Below are positions 1 through 11,007 of a stretch of 64,000 bases of DNA, piece by piece. The notes beneath the pieces were generated by a model, which was given only the letters and a program-made list of their open reading frames with translations, did not search any database and was not told where the DNA came from. Source of the stretch: Phytophthora colocasiae. Lineage: Eukaryota; Oomycota; Peronosporomycetes; Peronosporales; Peronosporaceae. The translations under genes were made by a program, and so were the position numbers. Numbering within the stretch: the stretch's first letter is position 1; the number at the start of each line of letters is the position of its first letter. The stretch is from NCBI GenBank assembly GCA_018806915.1, contig JAGKQI010000093.1:1116001-1180000 (forward strand). The letters are read 5' to 3'.

Positions 1-2330
1 GCCGTCAACACGGCAGAGCAAGGCTCCATTAAATCTTCACACTCCAAGATTTCAGCGATGTGTTTCTTCTGCTTGAATACTCGTTCGTCATTTTCTGCAT
101 TCACCTGCTCTTCAGTAATCAGTGTGATTGCAGCGTTAACACCAACTGAAAATTTCCAGAAATCCTTAGACTTCAGCTGGGCCTCTTTTGCTTGCAACTC
201 TTCCATGTAGGCAGCAACCTCATCGCGGAACTTTAAGCTTTGCGTCGAAATCAACGGCGCTATACGATTGCTTGCAGCCGGAACTTTCTTCAGTACCTCT
301 CCCCAAGCCACTTCGATCGCTGTCAGTATATCCAACTCCTTCGCCACCATGATTCCTGCATCTTTAAGAAAAGCTATTTCAGCTCGGAGTTCTTCGACTG
401 ATATTGATATTGCTTCTCCACGTTTTTCAACCATGAACACATGCTCTTTCAACCTAATTAACGCGGCTGTAATTTGCTCAGGAGACCAAGTCGGGTCTGA
501 CAATGGCTGTTCCAGACCAATATTACATTCTCGTGTTGATTGCTGCAGTTCTTGTAAATCATGCAATACTTGATCCAGGACCAGTTTTCCAGTCATCAAA
601 TTCATTTCACGAGTGACAATGTCGTCAAATGTAGCCGTGTAGGGGGAGCCACGGATTGTTCCTGCAGTTCCACCAAATGTACCTTGAAACTCAATTCTAA
701 CTTGATACTCCCCAGGGCTAGGAACCGTGTAACTTACCAAGTATTTGCCGTTTAGCAGATCTTGAATCTGCAACGTCGGCAAGAATATTGGATCTGAATC
801 ACCAAGCGATATTTCAACGATAAATTCGTCTCCACCACGAGTCCGTAAACTACGCTGGGCATCCCTGGCCTGGATAATAAAGCACGTTGGCTCTCCGCTA
901 GCCCCGCCCGATAGTACACCAGGCCCATATGCGAAACATAATGGTGCATACGTGACCGAGAAATAGTTGTATGTTTGGAAAGTCGTCGTGAACGAGTCAC
1001 CCTGTAGTGCCACGCGGACCTGGACATCTCCAGCAGGGTAAGCAGTGAAGTCTGGTGCAACCACATTCAGCGTGTGATCGTTGACGTATTCCCCAGGAAC
1101 ATCCACCGATCCTTTTCGACACGAGAATCTGATACTCACGGGTTTGTTGACAAAATCAATGCCTTCTATGACTAATGCCGCGCCTCCTGTGATCGGTCCG
1201 AAGTCAGGGAATATGCCGGTAATGCCATATGGAGGACCGACGACACAGCTTACATCCAGGTAGAAGATATCATTGAGCCATACATTAGCCCAACCACCAA
1301 ATACAATTAGACGGCTTCCCTTGTCATCGTAGGTTAAAGTTGTATCACTTCGCCCACAAGGCGGAGTGCCCTCAATCTCTGGGATACTCCAGCTCATGTC
1401 ACCCGTATCAAGGATGCTTAAATCGTTCATGTAACTGCCTTGTGCGTTGTAGTTGTTGTCTTCTCCAACGACGCCACCGAAAACGAAAACCTTTGCGTGC
1501 GGAATAGCTAACACTGCGCAACAAGCATGGTTCCATCTAGGCAGTGTCGTGGCCATATGTGTGCCTTCTACAAGAGTCCACGAGTTTACTGTCGAGTCAA
1601 ATATATGCAAATCATTGAATTGGGCCACACTGTTCCAACCTCCACACACCAGCATCAAATCATCCACAGCGCAAGCTTGATGCCCAGCTCGTTTTTCAGG
1701 TGGCTTGCCTTTGCATGTGACTTTGCTCCACGTTAAGTCATCAGTCCGCAGCATATACAAGTCGTCAAAGTCTTTCCTGCCATAGCCTGTACCTCCATAT
1801 CCTCCGAAAACGTAAATAGAGCGTCGAATAGCAACAGCCGAATGAGCTCCTCTCGGTGCAGGCAGCACTGGCGCCACAGGCTTGGCCACACTGGCTCGAT
1901 GGTTGTTAGCACCTCCTGAAGCAGCTCCAGACTGACTCCAGTCCACTGTGATCGGATTGAAGATCCAAAGGTCGTTGAACCTCGAGGAGCTGCTATGAAA
2001 GCCACCGAAAACATAAATCTTGTTGTCCACAACAGTCGCTGAGTGTTTCCATCTGGGAGGAGGCCACGCACCGCTCAGAGGCGAACGCAGTCGTTCCCAC
2101 TCGCTGGGGGCATTCGCATTTATCTTCAGTGCGAATAAGTCACTTGTCGGTCCTGGGGGCTCTGCATAGTCACAACCGCCGAATAAATAGCCGCTGGAGC
2201 CCACGATAGATAACGAGTGACCCGATCGACGCGTCGGTGTCTCTCCATTGCGTCTGGCTACCGCTTCAAGCTTGCTCCAACGCAATGGTGGAGGCGCGGA
2301 GCCTATGACGCCACTAGGGACGTCCGCCAT
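1..2330 (-). CDS. Kelch/IPT outer-arm dynein heavy chain (alpha-type), N-terminal part
   Basis: An open frame runs without a stop from the ATG at 2330 to the left window edge, about 776 residues, so the gene is truncated by the window. Residues 1 to about 340 carry repeated Kelch blades (motifs such as YVFGGY, VFGGW, GGYGG with following tryptophans). About 365-455 looks like an IPT/TIG domain, and 460-570 a filamin-like repeat ending in GSPYTATF. The rest is helical and acidic, like the start of a dynein tail. Kelch then IPT/filamin at the N terminus is known from the alpha heavy chain of the outer dynein arm (Chlamydomonas ODA11), a flagellar motor that would act in zoospores. The motor domain itself is not in view, so a stand-alone Kelch/IPT protein cannot be excluded. 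The gene is divergent from the syntaxin gene, with 140 bp between the starts. Confidence 0.7.
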   Translation of the reverse strand, partial: MADVPSGVIGSAPPPLRWSKLEAVARRNGETPTRRSGHSLSIVGSSGYLFGGCDYAEPPGPTSDLFALKINANAPSEWERLRSPLSGAWPPPRWKHSATVVDNKIYVFGGFHSSSSRFNDLWIFNPITVDWSQSGAASGGANNHRASVAKPVAPVLPAPRGAHSAVAIRRSIYVFGGYGGTGYGRKDFDDLYMLRTDDLTWSKVTCKGKPPEKRAGHQACAVDDLMLVCGGWNSVAQFNDLHIFDSTVNSWTLVEGTHMATTLPRWNHACCAVLAIPHAKVFVFGGVVGEDNNYNAQGSYMNDLSILDTGDMSWSIPEIEGTPPCGRSDTTLTYDDKGSRLIVFGGWANVWLNDIFYLDVSCVVGPPYGITGIFPDFGPITGGAALVIEGIDFVNKPVSIRFSCRKGSVDVPGEYVNDHTLNVVAPDFTAYPAGDVQVRVALQGDSFTTTFQTYNYFSVTYAPLCFAYGPGVLSGGASGEPTCFIIQARDAQRSLRTRGGDEFIVEISLGDSDPIFLPTLQIQDLLNGKYLVSYTVPSPGEYQVRIEFQGTFGGTAGTIRGSPYTATFDDIVTREMNLMTGKLVLDQVLHDLQELQQSTRECNIGLEQPLSDPTWSPEQITAALIRLKEHVFMVEKRGEAISISVEELRAEIAFLKDAGIMVAKELDILTAIEVAWGEVLKKVPAASNRIAPLISTQSLKFRDEVAAYMEELQAKEAQLKSKDFWKFSVGVNAAITLITEEQVNAENDERVFKQKKHIAEILECEDLMEPCSAVLT

Positions 2331-2470
2331 CGAGTGCGGAATGAACAGCAGGAATGAAGGTCCCTTGCCAATAGGCACTTTGGATATTGCGTGGCACTGA
2401 TTGGCTGTAAACTGGAAAATTTAAGATCGCTCGCGACGTTTCAAGATCTAATTGACAAGTTGAGAGGAGC
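2331..2470. promoter_or_regulatory. Shared divergent promoter of dynein and syntaxin genes
   Basis: Only 140 bp separates the ATG of the minus-strand dynein gene (2330) from the ATG of the plus-strand syntaxin gene (2471), so both promoters must lie here. No clear oomycete initiator was recognised. The call rests on geometry alone. Confidence 0.5.
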
Positions 2471-2587
2471 ATGGCGCACCGCGATCTGACCGCTCGCTTC
2501 CTGGAGCGACGAACAAATCTGCGCAAGCGTAACTTGCGCTTCCAGTTGAGGCCTCGATTGGACAATTCCCCGTTGCTAAGCACTTTG

Positions 2588-2716
2588 TGTTGGAAGTTAC
2601 GTCGTAAGCGGTAGTGGATAAGGTACCTCGCGTGGGTTAATTCTGCGCAGCGAGACTGTACGGCACTGATAGTAAATCACTTTTCCTTTTCCCTTCTAAA
2701 GCGTACACATTCAATA
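2588..2716 (+). repeat. 5' LTR of Copia element
   Basis: 129 bp, begins TGTTGG and ends CAATA. By eye it is identical base for base to the 3' copy at 7224-7352, which implies a recent insertion or gene conversion. Confidence 0.95.
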
Positions 2717-2720
2717 GGTT

Positions 2721-5700
2721 ATGAGTTCCAAGGACGCTGGCGAAGTCTCGCCACGACAGACACCTCCGCTACCTGCGAAAGAGGTTGCGCCAGGTACTGG
2801 TGGCGGTGATCCTGCTGCCCACGAAAGGGGTAGCTCGCCTGATGAAGGAAAAGCCGCTCCCGGAATGGAGGATATGATGGTGCTGCTGAGGCAGCTGACC
2901 ACCAAGGTGAACATGCTGGAGAAGGCGGTCACGCCTCGGGGAGCGCCGGTGTCTCCTGACCAACCGCTGAGGCGAAGCGTCTTCCGTCAAGCGATTGAGG
3001 AGGGCGGGGGCCTCGGGATGCAACAAATGCACGTTGACGAGCTTGAGGTGGACATGTGGGCCTGGGGGTCCAGACTCCTGGAGGATGGGCGCGTGCTGGC
3101 TATCTTGACCACGAAGTGGACCGCGGGGTTCCACAGTACCAAGCGTACCGCCCGCCCCGGTCAAACACACGCGCAGCAGCAGCCACAGCAACAACATGCT
3201 GAGCCTGTCATGGCAGCTGAACCACGCGTCCCCCTGCGAGAGAGGCTAAGCTAGCGCTACGCGCGCATTCGACGGTAACGAGGTCTACAAAGGTCTAGGA
3301 TCTGGCTTTGAACAGTGGGCATTACTGTTCATTGAGCAGGTTGAGATGGCCGAGATCGCCTACCGCTATCGCTGGACGGAACGGGCGAAGGTCAATAAGT
3401 TCGCAGAGCATCTGCGAGGCAAAGCTGAAAGTACTTCCATCAACATGTGCAGCGGTGGTGGGCTACCCAGCCAAATCTTTGGTTCGTGATGGAACAAATG
3501 AATGCGGCGTTCCGTGTGAACATCTCCAATCAGCAGGCGATGAGGATGTTTTCAGCCCGGAAGGAGAGCTCGCGTACATGGAATGACCACTTCCTTTACC
3601 TGAATGCGCTAATGGGGGCTACCAACGCGTCGCCGAGTTTGGTGCTGGAAAACGTGGTGAAGTACGCTGACCCGGATTTGAAGATCGCTATGATGGCGAA
3701 GTACGACCCTACGAGGCCAGACCCAATGCAACAGGCAAGTGAGCTTGTGGCGTGGGCTCAAGCACTGAAGGACGAGGACAAGACGTTCAAAGGGATCGGG
3801 AAGGACACAGTCAGCACCGTCACAACTGGCAGGAAATGCTACAAGTGTGGCAATGTCGGCCACATCCGGCGCGATTGTCCTGAAAAAGAGCACAAGAACG
3901 ATGGTGGTGACGAGAGTAAGATCAAATGGTCTTTGAATGTTCAGGAACATGGCCTCGGGACTGACGACTGGATATTGGACAGTGGTGCAAGTCGTCATAT
4001 GGTGAACGACAAGACGATGCTCAGGGACGTCACGGAATGCCACGACGCGAGGAGAGTTTTCAGCCCGATGGCACAAAGCTTGAGGTGACGCTGAAGGGAA
4101 CAGCTGTGCTTAAAGCGATGGTGGACGGCGTCCAGGCCGAGATCACACTGAGGAACGTCTACTATGCACCTAAGCTAGCCAGGAACCTGATGTCGTACTG
4201 CTTGTTGCTGAAAATGGGCTGCAAGGTGGCTGATCACAATGGCTGTGTGGCAGTATTGAAGGGCAACCCTACACGAGTGGTGTTCTACGCGGATATCAAG
4301 AGCAACGTACTGGTAGCAAGAGTGCAATGTGGTCGACAGCGCTCTGTGCAACAGATGAAAGAAGTTGTGATGAGCGCGGTGGTGGAGGAAGACCGCCATC
4401 TCACCTCTCGGAATTGTTCAGAAGGATACTTTGGTCGGCTTTCACGAGAGGTTTGGACATCTTGCATTTGATACAATCGAGCGGATCGCGAAAGACCCAG
4501 CCTCTGGGATTGAGATTACTAGCCACAAGCGGGTCAACTGTCGTGTATGTGCTGAAGGCAAGCAGACGCGTGCCCAACAGCCGACGAAAGACACTGGGGG
4601 CATGCTCCAGTTGATCGTGTGGGGCGGTGATTTGCAGTGACTTGAAAGGCCCTGTTACGCCCCGAGACCGACGTGGAAATCGATGCTTGGTGAACTTCGT
4701 GGACCATAAGTCCAATTACTGCCGCGTGTTCTTGGCGAAGACGAAGGATCAGGCCGCCAAATACTTCGAACAATTTCTGACCTGGTTCGAGAAGCAATTT
4801 GGGTGCAAGGTTCGTGTCCTACGTACTGACGGAGGTGCAGAATACAACAACGTGGACGAGTTTTGCAAGCAATCAGGAGTGGCCCGTCAGAAGAGCGAGG
4901 CAAGGAACCAAGCTGCCAACGGTAAAGCAGAGGATGCACCGAACGGTGATGAACATCGTGCGCTGCATGCTGTTTGCTTCCGAGTTGCCACTGACATTTT
5001 GGGGAGATGCGGCAGAATATGCGGTCTATGTATTGAACCGCAGTCCCACCCGTGCAAACGATGACCGAATGTCGCCGCTGGAGGTGCTCTCAGGACGTGC
5101 GCCAAGTTTGCAAGACATTGTGGTTTTGGATCTGCTTGCGCTGTATTCGTTGACACTAGCAAGAAGAATCTGCAAAAGCGTTCTCAGCGTGGAGTTGTGA
5201 TCGGAAAAGCGACGAAACAAAGGGGTATCGAGTATACTTACCGAGAGCAACAAGGTTGTGGTGACCCGCCATGTAAAGGACATCGAGACGTTGAAACAGG
5301 CTGACAGCGACCGCATTTCACAGCAACTAATTCTTGAAGAACTTGCAGAAATGGCCAACGGTAGAACGAGTCCTGGCGCGAGCAATGTCACGGAAGACGT
5401 GGAAGAATGCGCCTGAAACTGGAAATTCTAAAGGAGAGACCAAGCCACGTCGGTCACAGCGCGTGAGGAAGAAATCTGTCTCGACGCCGTGAAGCTGATG
5501 GAGATGACGACGGAGGGTCGGAAGGAGCACTGGTCTCAAGTGCTGTACATGTGGAAGATACTCATGCGGATGATAAGGAGCCAGCAAATTTTGCTGCTGC
5601 CAGACGTTGCGCGGAAAGTGAGAAATGGCGGGCCGCGGGCGGGAAGAAATTGCTTCTCTGGAAGCGAACGACACTTGAAAGTTGTGAAGGTGTCTCCGGG

Positions 5701-7197
5701 TACCGCTCGACTACACTCGAAATGGGTATATAAGAAGAAACGGGATGGCAATGGCAAAATCCAGCGCTACAAAGCTCGACTCGTAGCATGCGGAAATGAG
5801 CAAGTGTTCGGTATTGACTACTTGTTCACATTTGCTGCGGTGATGGAACTGCCAAGTGGAAAAGCTGTGCTTGCACTTGCAAGAATCTGGCGCGTGCCAG
5901 CGAGGCACGGTGATGTGCCGAATGCGTTCGTGAAGGCATCGACGGAAGAAGGCTTAGAAATTCTGCCTGTACATTCCCGACGGAATGGAGTTTACGGCAG
6001 CTGAGCTAGCAGCTTTGGGTGTCAAAGACGTTAGTGAACTCGGCTTGTTGCTCGGAAGAAGCCTTTATGGGCTTAAGCAAGCTGGAAGGCTGTGGCGTAA
6101 GTTACTGCACAAAACGCTTGTTCAGGTCGGATTCAGGCAATGTTTGTCCGATTCGTGCGTCTATGTGAAGACTGACGTTGGTGGAATAACTGTTGTGGGG
6201 ACATACGTTGACGATTTGCTGGTCACCGCTACTTCGGCGCCGCGCGTCGACTCATTTTTTGCTGATATGGCAATCCTGGAACTCAAGGACTTGGGACCAG
6301 CATCGATGTTCCTCGGGATGAGGATCAGCTACGACGATGAGCGTGGATATACGATTGACCAAGAGCATGCCATCACGGAAACGCTGATCGCGCATGGCTT
6401 AGAAAATGCCAACAGCGTTCGACTGCCTATCGCAGCGGGCGATCCACCCTTTGACGACGATGGGAAGTTACTGCCTATTAAGTCGGCTCCTGATGGCAAA
6501 GAACCGACGGTGAAGGACTTTCAGGCCTTGGTTGAGTCTCCTGTGGATCGCACGTGGCACAAGACCTGACATTTCGTTTGCTGTTCACCGCGCGAGTCGA
6601 AAGACTCACGCACCCACTGCTCAAGACTGGAAGCTAGCGAAGCGAATCGCACGGTATTTGAGTGGAACGCGTGGTTTGAAGTTGCGCCTGACGGATGATG
6701 TGCAAGATGGCGCGAAAGAAATTGTCCGTTTGTGTTGCTGGTCTGATGCAGACTTTGCTGGAGACGTGCAAGATCGCAAATCTGTCAGCGGCGTCATAGT
6801 CCAAGTAAATGGAATGACGATAGATTGGGAGTGCAGGAAGCAAACCGCTGTCGTGCTGTCAACTGCAGAAGCGGAGTTTGTCGCAGCATCTGTTGGCGGC
6901 CAAAATGTGTTGGGTTTACGCGAGCTGTTCGGAGAGATTGGCTTAAAGGTAAAGCTGCCAATCGAGATGATGATGGATAACCAGGCAGCGCTGAAACAGA
7001 TCACCAACGAGGCAAGCTCGGGGAGGGCCAAGCACGTGGATATCAAGGTCAAATTCTTGCGAGATTACGCTGAGCGAGGTGTCGTTCTGCCCACGTACGT
7101 CGGAACCGCCGATATGTTAGCGGACTTGCTGACGAAGGCTCTTCCAGGAGAACGAGTACTTCAACTACGAGAGAAGATCGGGTTAACTGGTGAGTGA
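2721..7197 (+). pseudogene. Copia gag-pol, disrupted by several frameshifts
   Basis: Gag starts at the ATG at 2721. A CCHC knuckle (CYKCGNVGHIRRDC) lies near 3837. The retroviral-type protease motif DSGAS is near 3976. Integrase zinc-binding and catalytic-core pieces span about 4430-5060 (HxxxH region, then VLRTDGGAEYNN). Reverse transcriptase is at about 5720-6400 with the active site YVDD near 6205. RNase H is at 6700-7050 (SDADFAGD, STAEAEF). The frame changes at least eight times along this order, so no single polyprotein can be made. Individual domains are well preserved and the last frame runs open to 7197. Confidence 0.9.
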
Positions 7198-7223
7198 TAG
7201 AGCCTCACTGCGCAGGGAAGGAG

Positions 7224-7352
7224 TGTTGGAAGTTACGTCGTAAGCGGTAGTGGATAAGGTACCTCGCGTGGGTTAATTCTGCGCAGCGAGACTGTACGGC
7301 ACTGATAGTAAATCACTTTTCCTTTTCCCTTCTAAAGCGTACACATTCAATA
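7224..7352 (+). repeat. 3' LTR of Copia element
   Basis: 129 bp, identical by eye to the 5' LTR, preceded by the polypurine tract and followed by the second CTTTG target copy. Confidence 0.95.
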
Positions 7353-8417
7353 CTTTGTTCGTTTCCAAGCAGGTATTGATATGGAGACGTTGAAAAGGTA
7401 TTCACCGCTGATGTTGACTTGGATTTGGTAATACCTTTTGTAGAAACACAAGTCGCACGCAATGGAGAAGGCATTGCTGCAAGACGCAGGTGTGCTCCCT
7501 GCAGCACACAGTGACATCCACAAACCAGAGTGGACACGTTTTGCAGACAGCTCGGATGAATCCATTCGCTTACTTCACGCAAAATGTACGATCTTGGCGA
7601 AGTATTTGATCTTGGAGCAGGGCTTGCTCTAATAATGCTTGTTATTGCAGTGGAGTATTTGCAGCTGCTGCATACTCGAAGATTGATGATCCGCTTCGAC
7701 GACTCGGAGGTACAACAAGAACGCGAGATCAATTGCATCACTGAAGAAATTACGGCACTGTTCCACAAAGCTGACAGGTCACTGAAGAAAATCACAAGCG
7801 CGTTTGTTGGAGGTGAAACCAGTCCATCTCCAGCGGATCGTCTCGTGCGACTGAATACACAACGTGCAATAGCAGGTCGTCTCCAGGAGATATCAATTCA
7901 ATTCCGGACACGTCAGCGAGAGTATCTCCAGCGTCTCCAGTTGCAAAAATTCGGGAGCGAGATATTCGACGTTGATGCGATGGAAAAGGGCAATGGAAAT
8001 CCAGGCGAAAGCTTCCAATTCGGTAACAAGGCCACCGCCTTCGCAATGGACCGCCTTGAGTACGATATCAGGACTCGAGATATTGAAATCCAACGAATTG
8101 TCAAGTCCGTCGCGACGCTGGCAACCATGTTCAAGGAGGTAGCCGAGATGGTGATAGACCAAGGCACGCTCATCGACCGGATCGACTACAACATGGAGCA
8201 GGTACTTCAATCACGGAATGAAATTCTGGTAGCTAATTCACCTAACTCCGTCTGCTTGCCTTGCCATCACCAGGTTGTCGAGAGAATGCGATCTGGGCTG
8301 GGCCAGCTCGAACGAGCCGAGAAATACCAGCGCAACACGAGACCCGAACGCTGCATCTTCTTGCTGCTGACACTCATCACACTGTGCTTCTTCGTCCTAA
8401 TCATGAAGCACTCTTGA

Positions 8418-8742
8418 TTCTTGTATACACACAGACAATAATTAATACGTTAAGGGGCATCAGGATCCCGATCACGTAGACCAGGATCGCTCACTCGTTG
8501 TTTTCTCAAGGAACAAGCTGAGACTATTGAACCGCAGAGAGATCCGAGCTTCCTCTTCCCCTCATGCAGTCTCAACAGACCCAGCGAGCTCTCAACTGAC
8601 ACGCATAAACAAGTTATTCTTCTTCATCTGCCCTGCATTTCCAATCCATCCATCCAAAACAAAATCATTAGAACCCCCGCAACAATGACTTGTAATTAGT
8701 GACTAGTCAGTCAGTCTTTCCCCTCAATACATAGACGTCACC
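8418..8742. other. Intergenic spacer, syntaxin to mannosidase
   Basis: 325 bp holding the syntaxin 3' end and the mannosidase promoter. It is rich in CT and CCATC runs. No coding potential, repeat or RNA gene seen. Confidence 0.6.
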
Positions 8743-10740
8743 ATGGAGCCGCGTGCCCGTCGACTCAGCAATGCTCGCGAGCCGCCAATGGCCCCTTTGG
8801 CAACGCAACAGTTTTCGACTAAGAGCTACAGTCGCAGTGGTAGTACTCGCTCCTTCACGTCGCCCCGTTCGCTGTCTACTGCTCTGGTGCTGCGACTGTT
8901 GCTAGGTCTGCTTTGTGTCGGAATCATTGCTCAGTGGGTCTTCTGGAGCTCCAGTATTGTGGGAACTCGACGTAACAAACCGGATAAGCAGCCTGATAAT
9001 GGCTGGATGAACCACTTGCGTCGTATTGAACATGAAGCGGATACACCGGAATCGGTACCTGCAGTAGACACGTTCGTGTTTGAACCACCGGCTAGTGATC
9101 CAACGCACGAGGAGGAGCTACGGAGACGAGCACCTTACGACCCGGCAATGCATAATGAAGATCAGAAGCAAGTGGTAGATATGGTACAATGGGCCTGGAA
9201 GGGATACTCGGAGTACGCGTACGGTCACGACTCGCTCAATGTTAAGACGTACAAAGGCACGGGACTTCCGGATCATGATATGGCACTAACACTTGTAGAT
9301 GCTCTGGATACGCTATATCTTGTTGGTATGTTTGATGAGTTCGACCGAGCGAGTGAATGGGTGGCGAATAATATGGAGCAGCGAATCTTCCTCAGAGGAT
9401 TCATCAGCTTCTTTGAGACGACCATCCGCCTGATGGGAGGCCTGTTATCGTCGTATTACATGTCAGGACATGTACACTTGCTGACCATTGCGAATAAGCT
9501 GGGTATGGCTTTGTCGCCGGCGTTTGATGTGTATGAGCATGGTATCCCTGCCAAGGACTACGATATTATGGTACGTTACCGAGTAGAATTGTTGCAAAGT
9601 GGAAGAATGAGATTTTGATAGGAATGTTGTGAAAACGATGACAGACGAAGCGAACCCGTGAAGCTCCTTCACTTGCGGAAGTTGGCACGCTGCAGATGGA
9701 GTTTAAGTACCTTGCTCGACTCACGAGATACTCGAAGTATCAAGAACAGGTTGAGCGGATTTCCGACTCGGTAGGTTTGTTTTTGGCACGTGGTTAGTAG
9801 GGAGGATCTTGGACCTTTTCGATTGATTTCTTTTGTGAATGCAGCTTGCCAAGCAAGTGGAGGAGAAGTATAACAATGGTTTGTTGCCAATTCAAATCAG
9901 TCTGCAGAGCGGAAAAATCACCACGTCTAAAATCACCATGGGAGCTAACGGAGACAGCTACTACGAATATTTGCTGAAGCAGGTACGAGAGAGGAAGTAA
10001 CTTGAAGTTTACATACGCTGCTAACCATGTTCACGCTGGGTGTGTTGCTTTCACAGTGGCTTTTGTCTGGCAAGAAGGATGACAAGTTTAAAACGCAGTA
10101 CATGATTGCAGTGGATGGTATCATGGACAAGCTACTGGGCAAATCAAAACCGAACAACTTCGTGTTCATCGGCGAGCTTGTCTACGGCAAGTTTGAGCCA
10201 AAGATGGACCATTTGGTGTGCTTTGTTCCTGGAATGCTGGCACTGGGGTACCATAATGGGATGCCTGAGGAACACCTCACACTGGCGAAACAGCTCATGG
10301 AAACCTGCTACCAAATGTACGCTCAGATGGAGACTAAGCTCGCCCCTGAGATCATGTACTTCAACATGAAAGAAAACGTCGAAGAAGATTTGCTCGTCAG
10401 TGCAAACGACGCCTTCAACCTATTACGTCCTGAAACAGTTGAGAGTCTGATGGTGATGTATCGTGTCACGAAGGATGAGAAGTATCGCGAATATGGCCGT
10501 GAAATCATGAAAGCGTTTGAAAAGAATTGTCGGTTAGAGCGCGGCGGGTATGCAAGCATTGGCAACGTGGCTAAGGGCCCCATTCACGTTGGCTTTCGGA
10601 ACGAAATGGAGAGTTTCTTCATCGCCGAGACGCTCAAGTATCTATTCCTGCTGTTTTCAGACGACTCAATGCTGGCTTTGGATGAAATCGTTTTCAACAC
10701 GGAAGCCCACCCGTTCCCGATCGAGGCCACAGAATCTTAG
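8743..10740 (+). CDS. Class I alpha-1,2-mannosidase (GH47)
   Basis: Four exons (8743-9570, 9645-9770, 9845-9982, 10057-10740) give 591 residues; all introns are GT-AG in phase 0. Residues 49-68 form a single membrane segment after a short basic tail, so this is a type II protein of the ER or Golgi. Family blocks are in order: LVDALDTLY, FFETTIRLMGG with the catalytic glutamate, MDHLVCFVPG with the catalytic aspartate, LLRPETVESL, ESFFIAETLKYL, and the terminal NTEAHPFP. The family trims alpha-1,2 mannose from N-glycans, feeding maturation or ER-associated degradation. EDEM-like relatives exist, but full conservation of the blocks favours an active hydrolase. The derlin gene 3.4 kb away acts in the same ER quality-control pathway. 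Confidence 0.92.
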
Positions 10741-11007
10741 ACAAGTGAAGTTCCTGTTTTCTAATATCGTGCTGTATTTCCAACCAAATCCGGTGTTGTT
10801 CATGAACTAACCTACAGGCACCTACCGGTAATTCAAAGAACAGGGCATGAATCATGCCGCATGATGCTTAACACCTATTTTTTGCGTTGTATTTTGAGGT
10901 AGCCAACTGGCTTTGGTGAAACGATTCCTGCGTCAAGACCAAGAAGTCCTGTCCGTCACTCAACTGCAAGTAGATGAGTTCGGTCTCATCCGAGACGTAA
11001 ATTGCTC

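Larger units (their letters stand above)
2588..7352 (+). mobile_element. Ty1/Copia LTR retrotransposon
   Basis: A 4.77 kb element bounded by two 129 bp LTRs and flanked by the 5 bp target duplication CTTTG (2583-2587 and 7353-7357). GGTTATGAG just inside the 5' LTR is a possible primer-binding site. The purine run AGGGAAGGAG at 7214-7223 directly before the 3' LTR is the polypurine tract. The internal order gag, protease, integrase, reverse transcriptase, RNase H is that of Copia. The insertion is in the coding sequence of the syntaxin gene, same strand. Confidence 0.95.
2471..8417 (+). pseudogene. STX16: Syntaxin-16/TLG2-like Qa-SNARE gene split by a Copia insertion
   Basis: Removing the retrotransposon and three introns leaves one open frame of 322 residues, the usual syntaxin-16 length. 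Exons: 2471-2587 joined to 7358-7372, then 7444-7585, 7651-8201, 8274-8417; all junctions keep phase and use GT-AG. The N terminus MAHRDLTARFLERR matches the syntaxin-16 start. The SNARE helix holds the zero-layer glutamine in DQGTLIDRIDYN, and the C terminus is a single membrane anchor after ERAEKYQ. The family mediates endosome-to-trans-Golgi fusion. The element sits after codon 39 of exon 1; reading into its LTR hits TAG after eight codons, so this allele can make only a 47-residue stub. An ATG at 7462 could start a protein lacking the N-terminal peptide. Confidence 0.85.

Noticed and set aside
10987..11007. Kinase start before 11008
   Set aside because: The extra codons begin with TTG, not ATG; the ATG at 11008 gives a myristoylation signal.
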